From assembly GCA_033032175.1 (NCBI GenBank), contig CM065308.1, positions 20,827,590 to 20,891,589 on the forward strand: DNA of 64,000 nucleotides, written 5' to 3'. The notes below the pieces were generated by a model. It was not told where the DNA came from, did not search any database, and saw nothing but the letters and a program-made list of their open reading frames with translations. This document shows positions 22,249 through 34,347 of the stretch, in pieces (within the stretch, counting starts at the first letter, position 1; each line of letters opens with the position of its first letter). Source of the stretch: Saturnia japonica (lineage: Eukaryota; Arthropoda; Insecta; Lepidoptera; Saturniidae). The position numbers were made by a program, and so were the translations under genes.

Positions 22249-23069
22249 GTAAGTTATAATATATTAAGCTGTATAACCCGGAACGATATTTCGAAAAGTA
22301 ACTCGACACATTTCACCCGGAAACGAGTTATTTCTAGGTTTCTTTTAAACTGTAATCTCCCGTTTCGAAAGGGAATATCAACGCGCTTATTAATAGAGCG
22401 AACTTTAAATAAATGATGAGGAAGTTTCAAAATAAATTAACTGGAGTATTTAAAACGGCTGAAATGTCGTTTTCCCCTACACAAGTTGCATAGCTGAAGT
22501 ATGTACCAGTTTCAATGCTTTAATTCTATGAAAATATTAATAGGTGTGTAAGTAATATGTTTTAATTTAGACGATGCCATTATCGTCATCACTGCCCTAG
22601 CCATTTTACTATTTTTTTTTCAAAGTAAACAAGTCACGTTATAACGGCTAAACCTGGTCAGTCAATAAAAATTTCTAGGAACATTAGCTAACTCGAGTAA
22701 AATCTCAAGTTTCAAGCATTATTTCGAGTTGACCTCATAGTGCTCGACAAGCAAACTTTAGTACATAGTGCTCCTAAGTTATAAAATTCAAACTAAGCAA
22801 AAAATTATAAAGAAATTAAAGATAAAAACTGCAGACTAATGAATTTCCTTTTCAAACCTCAGAAAGAGAACTCCCTGAAACTTGCTCTAACAAATTATAT
22901 TAATTAATTAAAAATGGAGATCATTTCGCACCTTCGGTAAGACAAGGACATAACTGCACCTTTTGTAATTTTAAACCTTACACGTTTTAGAATCATTTTT
23001 GTTTCTTCAGCTATAAGGACATTTTTAAAGAACTTAGGCGTTTTAAATTATTTTACTTACCTATTTTAA
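22249..23069. other. Probable intron start, no further features
   Basis: AT-rich sequence after the splice donor. No open frame of interest. It is taken as intron of the gene starting at 21735 if that exon is real. Confidence 0.35.
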
Positions 23070-23278
23070 ACCAACTTCCAATGATTCCAAGAATTCCCTG
23101 GTGTATCTTCGAAGTTGAAGGTCAAATGTCAATGAATTTAAAATGGGACCACCCATGAGGCTTGAGGTATCCAACAAAAAAGAATCATCCAAATCGATTC
23201 GTAAACAAAGAAGTTATGCCTGAACATTCATAAATAAATATACATTGCAAATAAAAACCTCTTTTTTTGAAGTCTGCT
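23070..23278 (-). repeat. Dispersed repeat family A
   Basis: Minus-strand copy with the blocks CTTTGTTTACGAATCGATTT and CCAGGGAATTC. A diverged stretch of the repeat represented at 54320-54440 follows at about 23290-23420. Confidence 0.55.
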
Positions 23279-24015
23279 AAAATTGGCATAGACAACTTAT
23301 TCAATTTAGGAACTAAGAAACTTCTTAGGGCCTTCTTAACTAGGTAACACTAGTTCAAAAAATATCCCAGTCTCTGAGAAGAGTCGGAAAGAAACTCTAC
23401 CTAGTTTATCAACGTTTTTTTTTTTCAAATTGTTTTTTTTTGTTAAAACTATATTATGTCTTGTTCACGATTATTATCATTTTTAGTGGATGTACAGAGA
23501 AATCATCACCATCATTCACTTATTGGATCAACCATTTCTATAGTAAAACTTGCATAACACAGTTCTCGAACTTATTTGATAAATCGGGAATATAATTATG
23601 AAGTTTATTGTAGAATCTAACACAAAAAAAAACTTTTATTTGTCTAACTTACTAATTCTAGCTAGGTTCGCACACTTTTATAAAGTTAAAATTAAATAAG
23701 GAATAATACGAATTTCTTAATACTTATTACCAGTCGAATTAAAAATCAATGGTCGCTGCGTAAAATGCGCAGTTTCGGATTCCAAAGCTAAATAAATAGT
23801 ATAACGAATCACCGGATAATGTTTTTACGTATAAATTGTATTCTTCCATATAGGTAAATGTCATAAGAACACGATGACCTTGACGTTACACTGGGTTATA
23901 AACAAAATGTTTATATTTTATTTTTAAGTAATGCCGGACAACGGCTGAAAACCGTTTAAAACCAAAATGGCCGTCCTTTGAATGACATCACTGCGTATGA
24001 ATTTGGGTAAAATGT

Positions 24016-24280
24016 CGTAACTGCCTCGTTAGCCCAGTGGTCGTAAGCGCGACTGCTATGATCGAGATCCTGGGTCCGATTCCCAGGTGGAGCAAAGTGT
24101 TATTGGGTTTTTCCTATGAAATTCCTCAGTAGCAGCTAGGAGTTTGGTTTCGTGCCCGATTAATGGCGATATGCTCACCACCTATTACATGGGACCTAAA
24201 AACATACTCGGCGAACTGTGGGTCTACAATTAGTACACCTCTGCCTAACCCTTCGGGGAATACAGGCGTGATGGTATTTT
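24016..24280 (+). repeat. tRNA-derived SINE family A, best copy
   Basis: The A box-like GTTAGCCCAGTGGTCGTAAG and B box-like GGGTCCGATTCCC are spaced as in a tRNA. A SINE body follows (TTTTTCCTATGAAAT, CAGTAGCAGCTAGGAG) and the tail CCCTTCGGGGAATACAGGCG. The tRNA arms do not fold into a functional tRNA. A T tract and a plus-strand copy of repeat family A (24300-24475) follow directly. Confidence 0.65.
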
Positions 24281-24299
24281 AGTCTTTCTTTTTTTTTTT

Positions 24300-24475
24300 T
24301 TATGGTTGTTCAACCATAACTTCTTTGTTTATGAACCGATCTGGATGATTCTTATTTCGTTGGCAAGGGGATACCTCAATGGTGGACCCATTTTAACTTC
24401 ATTGGCATCGGACCTTCGACTTCGAAGATACACCAGGGAACCCCTCAAAATCATTGAACTTGTTTTTCTTATTTG
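24300..24475 (+). repeat. Dispersed repeat family A
   Basis: One of the best copies: AACTTCTTTGTTTATGAACC, then CCTTCGACTTCGAAGATACA and CAGGGAACCCCTCAAAATCA. The open frame through it is a by-product. Confidence 0.6.
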
Positions 24476-25047
24476 TTTAAAATTGTCTTGTCATTACTGA
24501 CGGGGTTGATTTTAAAAAAAAACTATAGAGGATGGTTACACACCTAATTTTAACTACCTATCTACTACTTAACTTTTACATCTCTACACAAATTTCTAAT
24601 AATCCTTTCTTAATACCTACTTTGTATATAAATATTATAATTTGTGATGGAATCTAACAAGAACAATAATTATAGGCTGTAACTTAAGCGATAAACGTAT
24701 AATGAAAAAAAAAATCTATATTAGCAGAATATCTTGTTTATTTTATATTCCTTCTCTTTGTATTTGAAATGAAACGACTACCGCGCCGCCTTTTGTAAAC
24801 TGCTTGTACTAACAGAGAACATTCTTGGGCGTGCGCACAACAATTCATAAAAGTTTCATCGCCATCGGTTGAATGAAAAAAAAAAACACTTTTATTCAGT
24901 GTCCTTAATAATAAATGTAAATCAGGGAATTGGAAAAAAAATCATTTACAGATATATTATCTACAGATTTTTAATAAATACAAATCAATTAAAATAGTGA
25001 TACTTCTTTTATCGCGCGTGCCAACAATATGATGAACTTAAATGACA

Positions 25048-25125
25048 GGCCTCGTAGCTCAGTGGTAGTTAGCCCTACTATTCAGCCGAGAAGTCGCGGG
25101 TTCGATCCCGCATGTGACTGACTTT
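25048..25125 (+). repeat. tRNA-like sequence (SINE head or tRNA pseudogene)
   Basis: CGTAGCTCAGTGGTAG is A box-like and GCGGGTTCGATCCCGC forms a perfect T arm. The acceptor strands do not pair, and no convincing anticodon arm forms. It abuts the truncated minus-strand Helitron at 25150-25455 and may have been captured by it. Confidence 0.5.
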
Positions 25126-25149
25126 TGTGTGATGAGCATGATTGTCAGG

Positions 25150-25455
25150 GACAGCGTAACCCATTGAAGCACCCGAATTGATTCACCATAACCAGTTTTT
25201 TATTTTATTTGTGCTAATTTTTTTTTCTAAAATAAAAGTAGCCTAACTTACTTCCTACAACATCAGCAATCTATCAGTGAAAGTCGCGTCAAAATCGGTC
25301 CAACCGTTTCGGAGATTATCCGGAAAAAACAGACAGGCAGACAGACAAAAATTTTAAATAGGTATTTTTCGTTATAGGTATCTTATATATTTTATTATGA
25401 ATTTAATAAAAAGCTTTTATTTTGATATTACAAACAGACACTTCAAATTGTATAT
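25150..25455 (-). mobile_element. Helitron family 2, 5' part
   Basis: It matches 5651-6178 and 47767-48253 in inverse orientation: AACCGTTTCGGAGATTATCC, and GAATTGATTCACCAT near its inner end. The 3' third and the CTAG end are missing, replaced by the tRNA-like sequence. Confidence 0.5.
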
Positions 25456-25889
25456 TACTGTAATATTAAAACGGACAATAGTTTATATAACATTATAAAA
25501 GTACAGTGGAAAAGTGAAAATTACCTGGAACTGGTGTGACCAGACGGCTCGTTTTTTATGAGTCGATTGATCAATGTGGTGTATACCTTATTCGATTCAA
25601 ACTTAGTGAAAGTCGTTTAAAAGTTAAAATGGTGCTCAACTATTTCTGGATTCTTTAGATAACTTGTTAGAAAGGAGTTTGGAGTTTACCAATAAGGCAC
25701 ACAGTAGCAAAGCCTTGATCACGTCTTGCTAATATAAAAAAGTTTTCGGCGTGATCTAATTCTGTCATGCGATTTTTTTAATTCATAAACTTACTATATT
25801 TGACCCTCTATAGGAGTTTATTTTTAAGTAGTTGTAGCTGTGTGGTTTTCCTCGCGGTTGTATAAGTTTATAATGACACAAATGTAAAC

Positions 25890-28800
25890 GTACCAATTAT
25901 GGACATTCTTAGCCCGAGAATTCTGGTTTATATTTTAGCAAAAAAAAGTGCATGTGCAATTATTAAAATGATAAGCGATAAATGTAAATAAAGTAATGTT
26001 GCTTCAATGCGGTATACAAAAATCTCAAAAGAAAATTGTCAAACATTTGACTAGTTATGGACAACTCTTGAACCAGTGGTGAACATCTAGTTATGGACAT
26101 ATGTTTCGGAATTGAACACCTGGTAATGGACACTTATTGGAAATAAAACGTATGTTTCGATGTTTATAATTTTAATATTACATGGTAATAATTTAAATTT
26201 TAATAGTAAGTCTTCTAAGTCAAGCTTACAAATACCCCAATATTTAAAACTTTTACTTTTATATTTATTTAAATATCTTTAATTTTTAAATAGTCTAGTT
26301 AAGTCACTAGCTCTTACTGTATTAGAGTAATATTATGTATAAGGTAATGTAAGATAACATTCCAATTATGACCAATGCCATAACATATTAAGTATAAAAC
26401 AGCAATTTTTATATCAGTAACTCTTTTACATCAGTTACAAATGGAAAAACAAAATCATCAATAAGCCGCACAGGATCAAGCAAATAAGTCAAAATGTCAC
26501 TTTCGTCAATCGTGGACACATCATTATGAGACTTGACGGGAACATATTTTTCAATTTCAGGCTTACCTGGTCGCCTACACTGCGTAGGTACTACTCGGAA
26601 TATTCCTGTTCTGTCGTCAAGTAGCATTTGCACGTCAACGTTGTCTAATATTTGAATTTTTTGTTTGATGGATTCTGTTTTGGTTTGCAACTCTGTATCT
26701 TCTATTTCTACTTCAATATCACTATCACCTGTCTCTGCGAACGTTATGTCACTGTCTTCTTCATCACTTGATGTGACTGATAGCTTTCTACGTTTTCTAA
26801 TTTTTGGTTTATTCTGGGCAATTTTTTTGTTATTATTGGTCAGATCACTTATTTCCTCCTTTTTTCGAGGAGTTCCTGTTTTCTTTTCTCTTTTTCATTT
26901 TTTTTTTTTTTATCTAATTCCTTTTTCTCATGAAATTCTTTCCACGCTTTGCTCGTAATTGCCGATGGCAACTATTCTTTTGATATTCTATTCTTTTTTT
27001 TAATTGTAGGATCCGGCCAGGAAAGAGCTTTCTTAAATAGTGATGGCACTATAATTTTTTTTTCCTTTAACATGTGTTCTGCAAACGATGTAGATGGTAA
27101 ATTTTTTAAAGGAGTTTTTTGGATGATATCATCAAAACCAAGATCCTGACTGTCCTGACGTGTATCGTTGGTATTAGAACTAGTGCCATATATATTAAGA
27201 GATATTTGAAGTAAATCCATATCATGTTTTTCATTGTTCATGGTTGATGATGTCGATGGTATATTTTTTAAAAGAGAATTTTGGACAATGTTGTTTAATT
27301 CTTGATTCAGATTTGGCTTATTGATACTAGTATTAATATCAATTAAACTGTCACACGTTTGTTTATGAATAGTGCTTCCTTCTCCTTCTACCTTTTGAAC
27401 TGTTTTATTTTGGTTATCAAATTCTTCATTTTCTTGTATGTTTGAATGACATAAATATTTATATTTGGCCCAAATTGTGTATAAAGTCAAATCTTCAGCT
27501 GGTAACTCGTCGCTCAAAGCGTTTCTTGTCATATAAAAACATCTTTTGTACATCTCCAGCTTTGCCTCACTGAAAGTTGTCACAATTTATTTTTCTAATT
27601 TTGAGAAAAAATCCAAATCTTGAGATGTTACTATATATGGATGTTTTCGGTTGAGTACTGTCATTTTCGAAAAATCAACGTATTCTGGACCGAACGGAAA
27701 TAGGCCCCCTGCCCTGAAACCATATTTAACACAATCTGTTGACAGTTCATCTAAAGCAGATTTTAAAATTAGTGCAAAGTTGTGTTTCATAACTTGTTGA
27801 CCTAAGTTTTCCATCTTCCATTTACGAACATGTTTTCACCAAAATGATTTTAGTGGTCTAAAAACAGCCAGATCCATTGGTTGCAGCAAATGTGTACTAT
27901 TTGGATACAACGCAATTATCTCTATTTTATTTTGTGAACCGAAATCTGATAAATGTTTTGTGAGGTGTGAGGCGTGACCGTCAAAAAAGAAAATCACAGG
28001 AAGCTTAATTTTGTTCTGTATAAGCCACGGGTGAAAAATATTTGTTCGTAAAATGTACTAGCACATCCATCCGTTTTCTGATTTACCTATAGCCCAAGAT
28101 TCTGGAACGCTATCCGAAATATGCTTTGGAACCCGTTCATAGGCAAATACAATCAATCATAGGTGGAGCAAACTATTCAGCTGCATTAGTTGTTATCAAC
28201 ACCGTTAGGTTTCCTTTTTTATTTCCTGAGGTGTTGTAAACCTTTTTATCGCCTTTTTTTACTGAAACGTGTCCAGGATTTGGATTTAAAAAGAAACCAC
28301 TTTCATCCGTATTAAAAACTCGCGTGGTGTTCTTCAAAACATCTTCAAGATTATTTTCTTATATGTTAACATTTATTTCATCGAACCAGTTCATTATTTC
28401 TTTTTGTATTACTGCTTCCCTGGACATACAAAGATTACAAGTCGTTTCGATACATCAGGATGCCGTTTTAGAAAGGCTTCATACCATTTTCTTCCCGGCC
28501 TATCCCCAGTAAACGGCGTATTTTTCTTTCTGTTTTTACAATCATTTGGACACTATTCAGACGCTGTTCTTTAGAAACTGGACAGTGCCTGTCAGCCATT
28601 GCAAACAACCACTGAACTAAGATTGTTTCTTCGTCATAATTGAGAACTGAAGATGGGCCCATAGAACAAATTGCAGGACTTTTGCCCGTAATTTTATTTC
28701 TTAACGTGATCCGCGGTACGCCATATTTTTTCGCTGCCGACGAAACGCTTTCACCTTTCCTTACCGCCTCCATAGCACAAGACATTTGATGTGGTGTATA

Positions 28801-29110
28801 GTTTTTCACAGGTGCCATGGCTGCAAATATAACTGATTTAGCATAGTAATGGAATGGACCAGTTATTAAAACACCAATAATGAACATCCCTGTTCATAAC
28901 TGGAAAAAAACCTTTGGAAAACCATCGTAAAAATATAGGTAATAAAATTTTATATAGGAAACCATAAATGTAATAAAAATTTAACAAAAACTTATTTCAC
29001 CATTAATGGACAAAATGTCCATTACTAGATCAAATAATAACAAAGTGTACCAGTTATGAACATAAGTTGTATTTACCACAAAACTTATTTATTTATATAT
29101 TTCTGTCATA
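25890..29110 (-). mobile_element. Dead pogo/Tigger-like DNA transposon
   Basis: The coding remains at 26409-28887 are bounded on both sides by non-coding sequence with repeated TTATGGACA-like motifs (25900, 26055, 26093 and 26133; related forms near 28875, 29007 and 29070). Exact terminal inverted repeats and a TA duplication could not be fixed, so the limits are approximate. Many stops and frameshifts show a long-dead copy. Confidence 0.5.
26409..28818 (-). pseudogene. pogo-like DDE transposase pseudogene
   Basis: The N-terminus starts at ATG 28818 (MAPVKNYTPHQM) with a psq-type helix-turn-helix (AVRKGESVSSAAKKYGVPR). The DDE core follows in pieces: NTDESGFF with the first aspartate at about 28300-28318; KKGDKKVYNTSGNKKG; FFFDGHASHL with the second aspartate at 27971-28000; then ALYPNSTHLLQPMDLAVFRP at 27862-27930 with the third acidic position. 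Frames change between 28480 and 28320 and again after 27850. In-frame stops occur after TTNAAE and at 27584. The segments at 26972-27583 and 26409-26690 are probably C-terminal tail. The family is pogo/Tigger/jerky, which also gave rise to CENP-B-like host proteins. Confidence 0.7.
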
Positions 29111-29464
29111 ATTAACATTAAAAAATCATTTACCAATAACAATAGGTTAATAAACATGCAATAAGACTTTTATAAATTTAATTTAAAAAGTTACGAGCAA
29201 CCTACCTTATTAATGAATTCGTTAAGAAATCGAACCACTGAACATGCGTTGTTGCTTCATTATTCACCATTTTGAAACTAAATGACGGACAATTGTTAAC
29301 TGTCATATTTTGAAAGCTCAATATCTGTTGTCTAGGGTTAAGTGTTACCAGACTCTAAAAAAACACTAGGTTTCTTATTTTAGTGGGTTTTATTAAATAC
29401 GATCATCACTGGAGCACTGTCCAACACTGGTACATTTACGTACCATAATTAATAATATGTTTTA

Positions 29465-29900
29465 TATTCAATATCAAACGACTCTAGCCGATTCGGAAGG
29501 CACTTTCCTTAAAGAAGAATCGGCAAGAAACTCTAAGGTTGCCTTTTTAAACTAATCTCTTTACATCAGCCTTCAGTGTAGGAGACATCTGTCCTAGATG
29601 ACCGATATACAACACCTCATCGGTGCAGAGATACCTCCGTCCACGACGACCAATACACAACAAGTCCATCAGTGTCATTCAGTGTAGAGAGACGTCCGTC
29701 ACACAATTCCGTCCTCTAATTTATTCAGACTCCAGTGCAGCGAGACATCCGTGCTCGGTGACCGACGTACAAGTCCCCACTCGGTCTATTTTTTTTTAGA
29801 ACTGACTATACTATTAGCCTTAGTTGCCCTGGAGCTGCCTGGAGCCTATGACGGCTTATACAGCTTCACCGGGCTTGACACCTCTCTCGCTCAAGCGAGA
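29465..29900 (-). repeat. Retroposon fragments including family C tail
   Basis: A run of short diverged direct repeats of the type GAGACATC(T/C)GT-CC occurs at 29580-29760. Family C sequence follows at 29790-29900 (minus strand: GGTGAAGCTGTATAAGCCGT). The family limits are uncertain. Confidence 0.4.
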
Positions 29901-29999
29901 CAATGTATTTCACACAAAAATCTCCACTACTCAAATGATAAACTATTTACATTAAGATTTACAGTAAGAAGAGTAAGGGTATAAAAATCACAGTTTTGC

Positions 30000-31350
30000 T
30001 TAAAATACATGTCTTAATTTAATATGACAAATTTACTTTAAATTGATAATAATTAAGTATGTTTACAATATTAATTAACTCATGAAATGACGGTAGTCAA
30101 ATATACTTTGAATATTGAATTAGTTTTATACAGACAAACGGTGTACGTTAGGAAGGTTTTTATTTTAAGTTTGTTCAGGCATTTAAATGTTTTGGTGGAA
30201 TAAAGAAACCCCCATACATGAACCCTGTAAACATTAAACACTTTTTTTGAGCAGATGATTAATAATTATTAAAAAAAAATGTGTACTTAATTTTTTCCAA
30301 ACTTTCCAAAAAGTACTATATTTTTTACAATTTTTTGAACAACATACTATTTTTCTTCCAAAAAAGGTGGCATCCCTAGCCAAAACGCTAAATTTAAAAC
30401 AATAAAAAAAGTAATATTTTATTGAAAACCAGTTTTATTTGCTAAAATAAAGAAGAAGGAACTATAAGTATATTAGAAATGTTCATATTATAACTTAGGT
30501 AATTATTTTTTGATTACTTATATCACTTTATAATAAAAAATGGCGACAAACAAACATGACCCTGCCAGTGTTATCTTGTGCGAGGAATAAAGTTTACCCA
30601 AAGATACGGTGCGTTTTAATCTTGTATTTTACTCTTATTGCAAATTAACAAGATACGAAAGATTTCAAAATATAGCAATTACGCGACAAGTGCACCGTTT
30701 ATCGTTTCGCAAATATTTGGAGAACACACACGATAAGATAATAATGATTTGGCACACTAATTTCGTTGGAATTTAACCTTTACTGTTAAGGATTTAAGAA
30801 AGAATTTCCATTAACATTGTAGGTGCTGTTATTGTAAAAAATTATCAAAAGTTCATGCAATGTTTTATTTCTTGAAGATTAATAATCTATGCTGATAATA
30901 ATTCAACTTTTATATTTTCGATAACTGGTTATCAAAATGAACGTAGTAATAATTAGTTATGAATTTTTTTATCAACTTTAATTACTTATTTATATTAAGT
31001 ATCACGTGATTGTTTTTTTAATCAATTTTACATCTTTCTACTGTAGCATCTCAAAGTTCTCAAACGGTAGCTGGAGATTGATTATACATGTAACCAACAC
31101 CAGATTAGATCAATTATTACTATAACCCATAATAGAGTCCTAAGTTATTCGCAGTCATTAAAAAAATGCATTTGAATAGGTACCTATTTAACTGTGGTAA
31201 TTAATGATCCTTCAATTTTGGTTGAATTTCGCATACATTTGCATTTTCAAGTTTAAATAAGCGGAAATTTATTCAAATGTTTTGAATTGTTGAAGGATTG
31301 TTTCTATATTGTTCTGAAATGAATCAGTGAGGAGTTAACTTATTTTATTC
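30000..31350. other. AT-rich gene-free stretch
   Basis: No gene, RNA or well-defined repeat was recognised. Long A/T tracts dominate. Confidence 0.4.
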
Positions 31351-31352
31351 AA

Positions 31353-31535
31353 ATACTAGCTGTGCCTGCGGCTCCGCTTGCGTGGACTACAGATTTATTA
31401 TTTATGAAGATATCGTGATATTTTTTTTTGTATAAATGATGTAAAACAAAAACAAAATTGATCAAAATCTATCCAGTAGTTTTTGTGTGATGCGCGCACA
31501 ACAACGAATCTCAATAATTTTATCTATATAGATAA
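31353..31535 (-). mobile_element. Short Helitron copy
   Basis: The minus strand ends GGAGCCGCAGGCACAGCTAG at 31353. The internal GATCAAAATCTATCCAGTAG and the outer TATATAGATAAAA near 31525-31535 fit a short deletion derivative. Confidence 0.45.
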
Positions 31536-32074
31536 AAATTTCGGTATTCGTTTGTAAGTTTCTTAAAATGTACTCAATAAATTAATGCTAATAAATTAAT
31601 CTACAAAATGATAAAATAACGAAAATTAATTTACTGAAACCCGTTCATAATGATCGTAAGGCTCTGTACTCACGAGCGTTTTTCAGACATGCGACGTGCG
31701 TTATTATTCAGGCATTAGTAATTTTAAATCTTCCGCAAAGTTAAGGTTTGTTTTGGGCGTTAAAAAGCGTCTTGGTATTCTTTTTCCTGCAAAACGCGTT
31801 TTGCCTGTATGCCAGTGATACTATGTTTTGTTCCATTCAATTCTAAATTATCCTTATAAAAATGTGTAGCATTAATTCCGTATTATGTTTCTAAACTATT
31901 TTTCAGGACGCAGTTATATTTAACATTGTAAGTGCTAAGAACCCAAAGATGTATAAAAAAAAATTAAATGGGATGTATAATAAGCTAGATTCTAAGTAAA
32001 TCATTAAGTGTTAGAGGCCTTAATCACAGTATGGTTTCCATGCATACGTCACCCTTTTTTGTAGTAGTAGTAAC

Positions 32075-32500
32075 ACTCCAAGCACGGTGAAGCTGTAAAA
32101 GCCATCCGAGGCTCGAATATTCTTGGGTCCATAAGGCTAACATCGTAAACAAATGTAAAGAAATAAAATATATGTGACACTGCAATGTGACGGGTCTGTG
32201 TTTGATGTTAAATAATACATGGTAATGATGACACAGATGTTAATCCAAAAACGGTCGCGACTATTATGCTTAGAATAAACTACCTGATCCAGAAACGCGA
32301 CAAACCAAATAAGCCACATTTATCACCATATACTTGGTAGTCGCGACCCATTCAGGTGCAGATGCCCTAACACCTCGCTTGTTCTGGTTATACACCGACT
32401 GATCCCAGAATGCAACAAGGCTAAGCGTACCAATATAACGGTTGTTAAGCCTTGTGGATTGTGGATTGTGGTCGCGATCTATTCTTAAATGATACACGAC
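32075..32500 (+). repeat. Family C tail and diverged local repeats
   Basis: 32075-32155 matches the family C end (GGTGAAGCTGTAAAAGCC, then AAGGCTAACAT). Beyond it, 32240-32490 contains three diverged copies of a GTCGCGA-centred block with intervening CTGATCC(C)AGAA segments, a possible old tandem repeat. Confidence 0.35.
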
Positions 32501-33074
32501 TCGTACTTTCTTACATTAGAACGACTTTTTAACGCGCGCTGAAAAAAACGCCCGTCAAGCGAGCTCTTAACATGCGTTTTAGCCATTTGGAATGGTTTAT
32601 AAAATACCATAATATTATGGCAATGATGATTATCAATGGATTCTCGTATATCGGTGATGACTGTCCGTCGTAAAATTCAGTTTATATGGCCGATAAAATA
32701 AAATAAAATATTTTATTTGATATACATCTATCTACCTAAATGGTAAATATTTCCAAGAAAGACGCAAAACTTCGTGAAGTGGTTGCGAGAATATAACATG
32801 GCGTCACCTGCAGTGTTTATTGTAACTAATATGATGTCATAAAATTTATTTTATACATATAGGTACCTAATTATGTACATGTTAATAAGATTGTATGTCA
32901 TGTGTATTTTTATAATTATTCCTTAAATGTGTTATTGGATTAGGTATATAAGCGTTTTACAATAAAACTACATGGAGTTTAGTATAAATTTGATAGTTTC
33001 AATTACAATCAAATTATGGTATGGTGGTTCTTTCATATAATTATAGTATCTACTGGCAGCGACCCTGGCGGAGG

Positions 33075-33528
33075 AATCCTACTAATATATTAAATGTAAA
33101 AGTGTGTATGTTTGAATATTTACTACTCAATCACGCAAAAACGGCTGAACGGATTTAGATGAAATTCGTCACATAGATAGTCAATGACTTGAAATAATAC
33201 ATAGAGTACTTTTTATCCCGGTAACAGTCATAAGTTTATCAGTGTTATCCTACAAATATAATAAATGTGAAAGTGTGTATGTTTGGATGTTTTTTACACA
33301 ATCACGCAAAACGGCTGAACGAGTTTGAATGAAATTTAGCACACAGATAATCTATAACCTAGAATAACTCATAGGGTATTTTTATCCTGGTGAAATCATA
33401 ACTTAACCACTTATTCTAAAAATATAATACACATCTATGATTTTTTTGCTTTGTCGGGTTCCGAAATCAGCTGGTACATATGCAGTAATATAGCCGGGTT
33501 GTAGGGATCACGTCCACCATACACATAG
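33075..33528 (+). mobile_element. Helitron, left part, split by the BEL insertion
   Basis: Two successive 5'-end-like copies (33075 and 33243; ATCACGCAAAA-CGGCTGAACG in each) are followed by the block CTATGATTTTTTTGCTTTG. The right part, ending GGATACCAGCTAG, continues at 40072. The BEL/Pao element sits between, with its target duplication. Confidence 0.5.
33524..33528. repeat. Target site duplication of BEL/Pao element, left
   Basis: CATAG directly precedes the left LTR and is repeated at 40067-40071 directly after the right LTR. Five bases is the usual BEL/Pao duplication length. Confidence 0.85.
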
Positions 33529-33858
33529 TGTTTCGTACTCATATAAAACCTTATTATCAATACTCGATGGGACTGGCAAACGCAGCTGACAGCTGTCATG
33601 CTTTATGTACTCGTCGAATTTTTGGAGCTCTTATCGCGAGGCACGCAACAAGAATCGCTGTGCAAAACCGAATCTGAATTCGTATGGTGACCTGAATCGT
33701 GTCGGTGGATATCATCGCAAGTGTTGGAGCAGTCCAAGGTACGTGAGAGCATTGTATTTATTCCAGCGCTATCGAGTTTTTGAACATCGTTTTTTACCGT
33801 ATCGAAATTACCCAGTGTAGCTAAGCCACCGCTATTTCGGTTCGGTGCGGATGCTACA
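33529..33858 (+). repeat. BEL/Pao 5' LTR
   Basis: 330 bp, TG...CA ends. An ATATAAAA TATA-like box sits 13 bp in. The 71-codon frame inside also occurs in the other LTR and is not a gene. The only differences seen from the 3' LTR are TATTCC/TGTTCC and AAGCC/AAACC. Confidence 0.9.
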
Positions 33859-33864
33859 TCTTTT

Positions 33865-33883
33865 TGGTGCCGGAACCCGGGAT
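33865..33883 (+). other. Primer-binding site, tRNA-Phe-like
   Basis: TGGTGCCGGAACCCGGGAT starts 6 bases after the LTR. It is complementary to an insect tRNA-Phe 3' end with about one mismatch, judged from memory of that tRNA. Confidence 0.6.
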
Positions 33884-34347
33884 TTCCACCGATATTATTC
33901 TCAATCGTGGTATATGTTTGTGGTATTTCTGGTCATCGTCGTAGTTCTTACTTAATATTGCGAGTAATCATACCTAAATACCTATTCATATAAATCTAAA
34001 TCGTACAATAGTTACCATCGAACAGATATTTCACATATATATCATTTGTGTGTCATCGGAAATTATTGTAAGATCTAATTAAGTAATCACTATATTTCAT
34101 CGGTACTTAATTAATTTCATCGGCTTATAATAATTTCATCGACTATATAGTATTATATATATAAATACATATATTTTATCATATATTGTGACCTTTCAAA
34201 TTTTCTTACATATTTTTGTAATTTGTTGCAAATCGAAATATAAATTCGAAAATTCATTTGTTTACGTTTTTAAAATTGAATTCTTTTTTCTTCACGTGTC
34301 AAATTAATTTGAATTTCTTTTTTCAATTATCGAACCTAAAATAGTTC

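Noticed and set aside
25048..25125. Functional tRNA gene
   Set aside because: The acceptor arms do not pair and no anticodon arm forms; only the A and B boxes and T arm look tRNA-like.
26665..27149. Plus-strand frames over the pogo-like pseudogene
   Set aside because: They are shadows of the minus-strand transposase remains.
33605..33820. 71-codon frame as a gene (also 39813-40028)
   Set aside because: It is identical in the two LTRs of the BEL element and lies wholly inside them.
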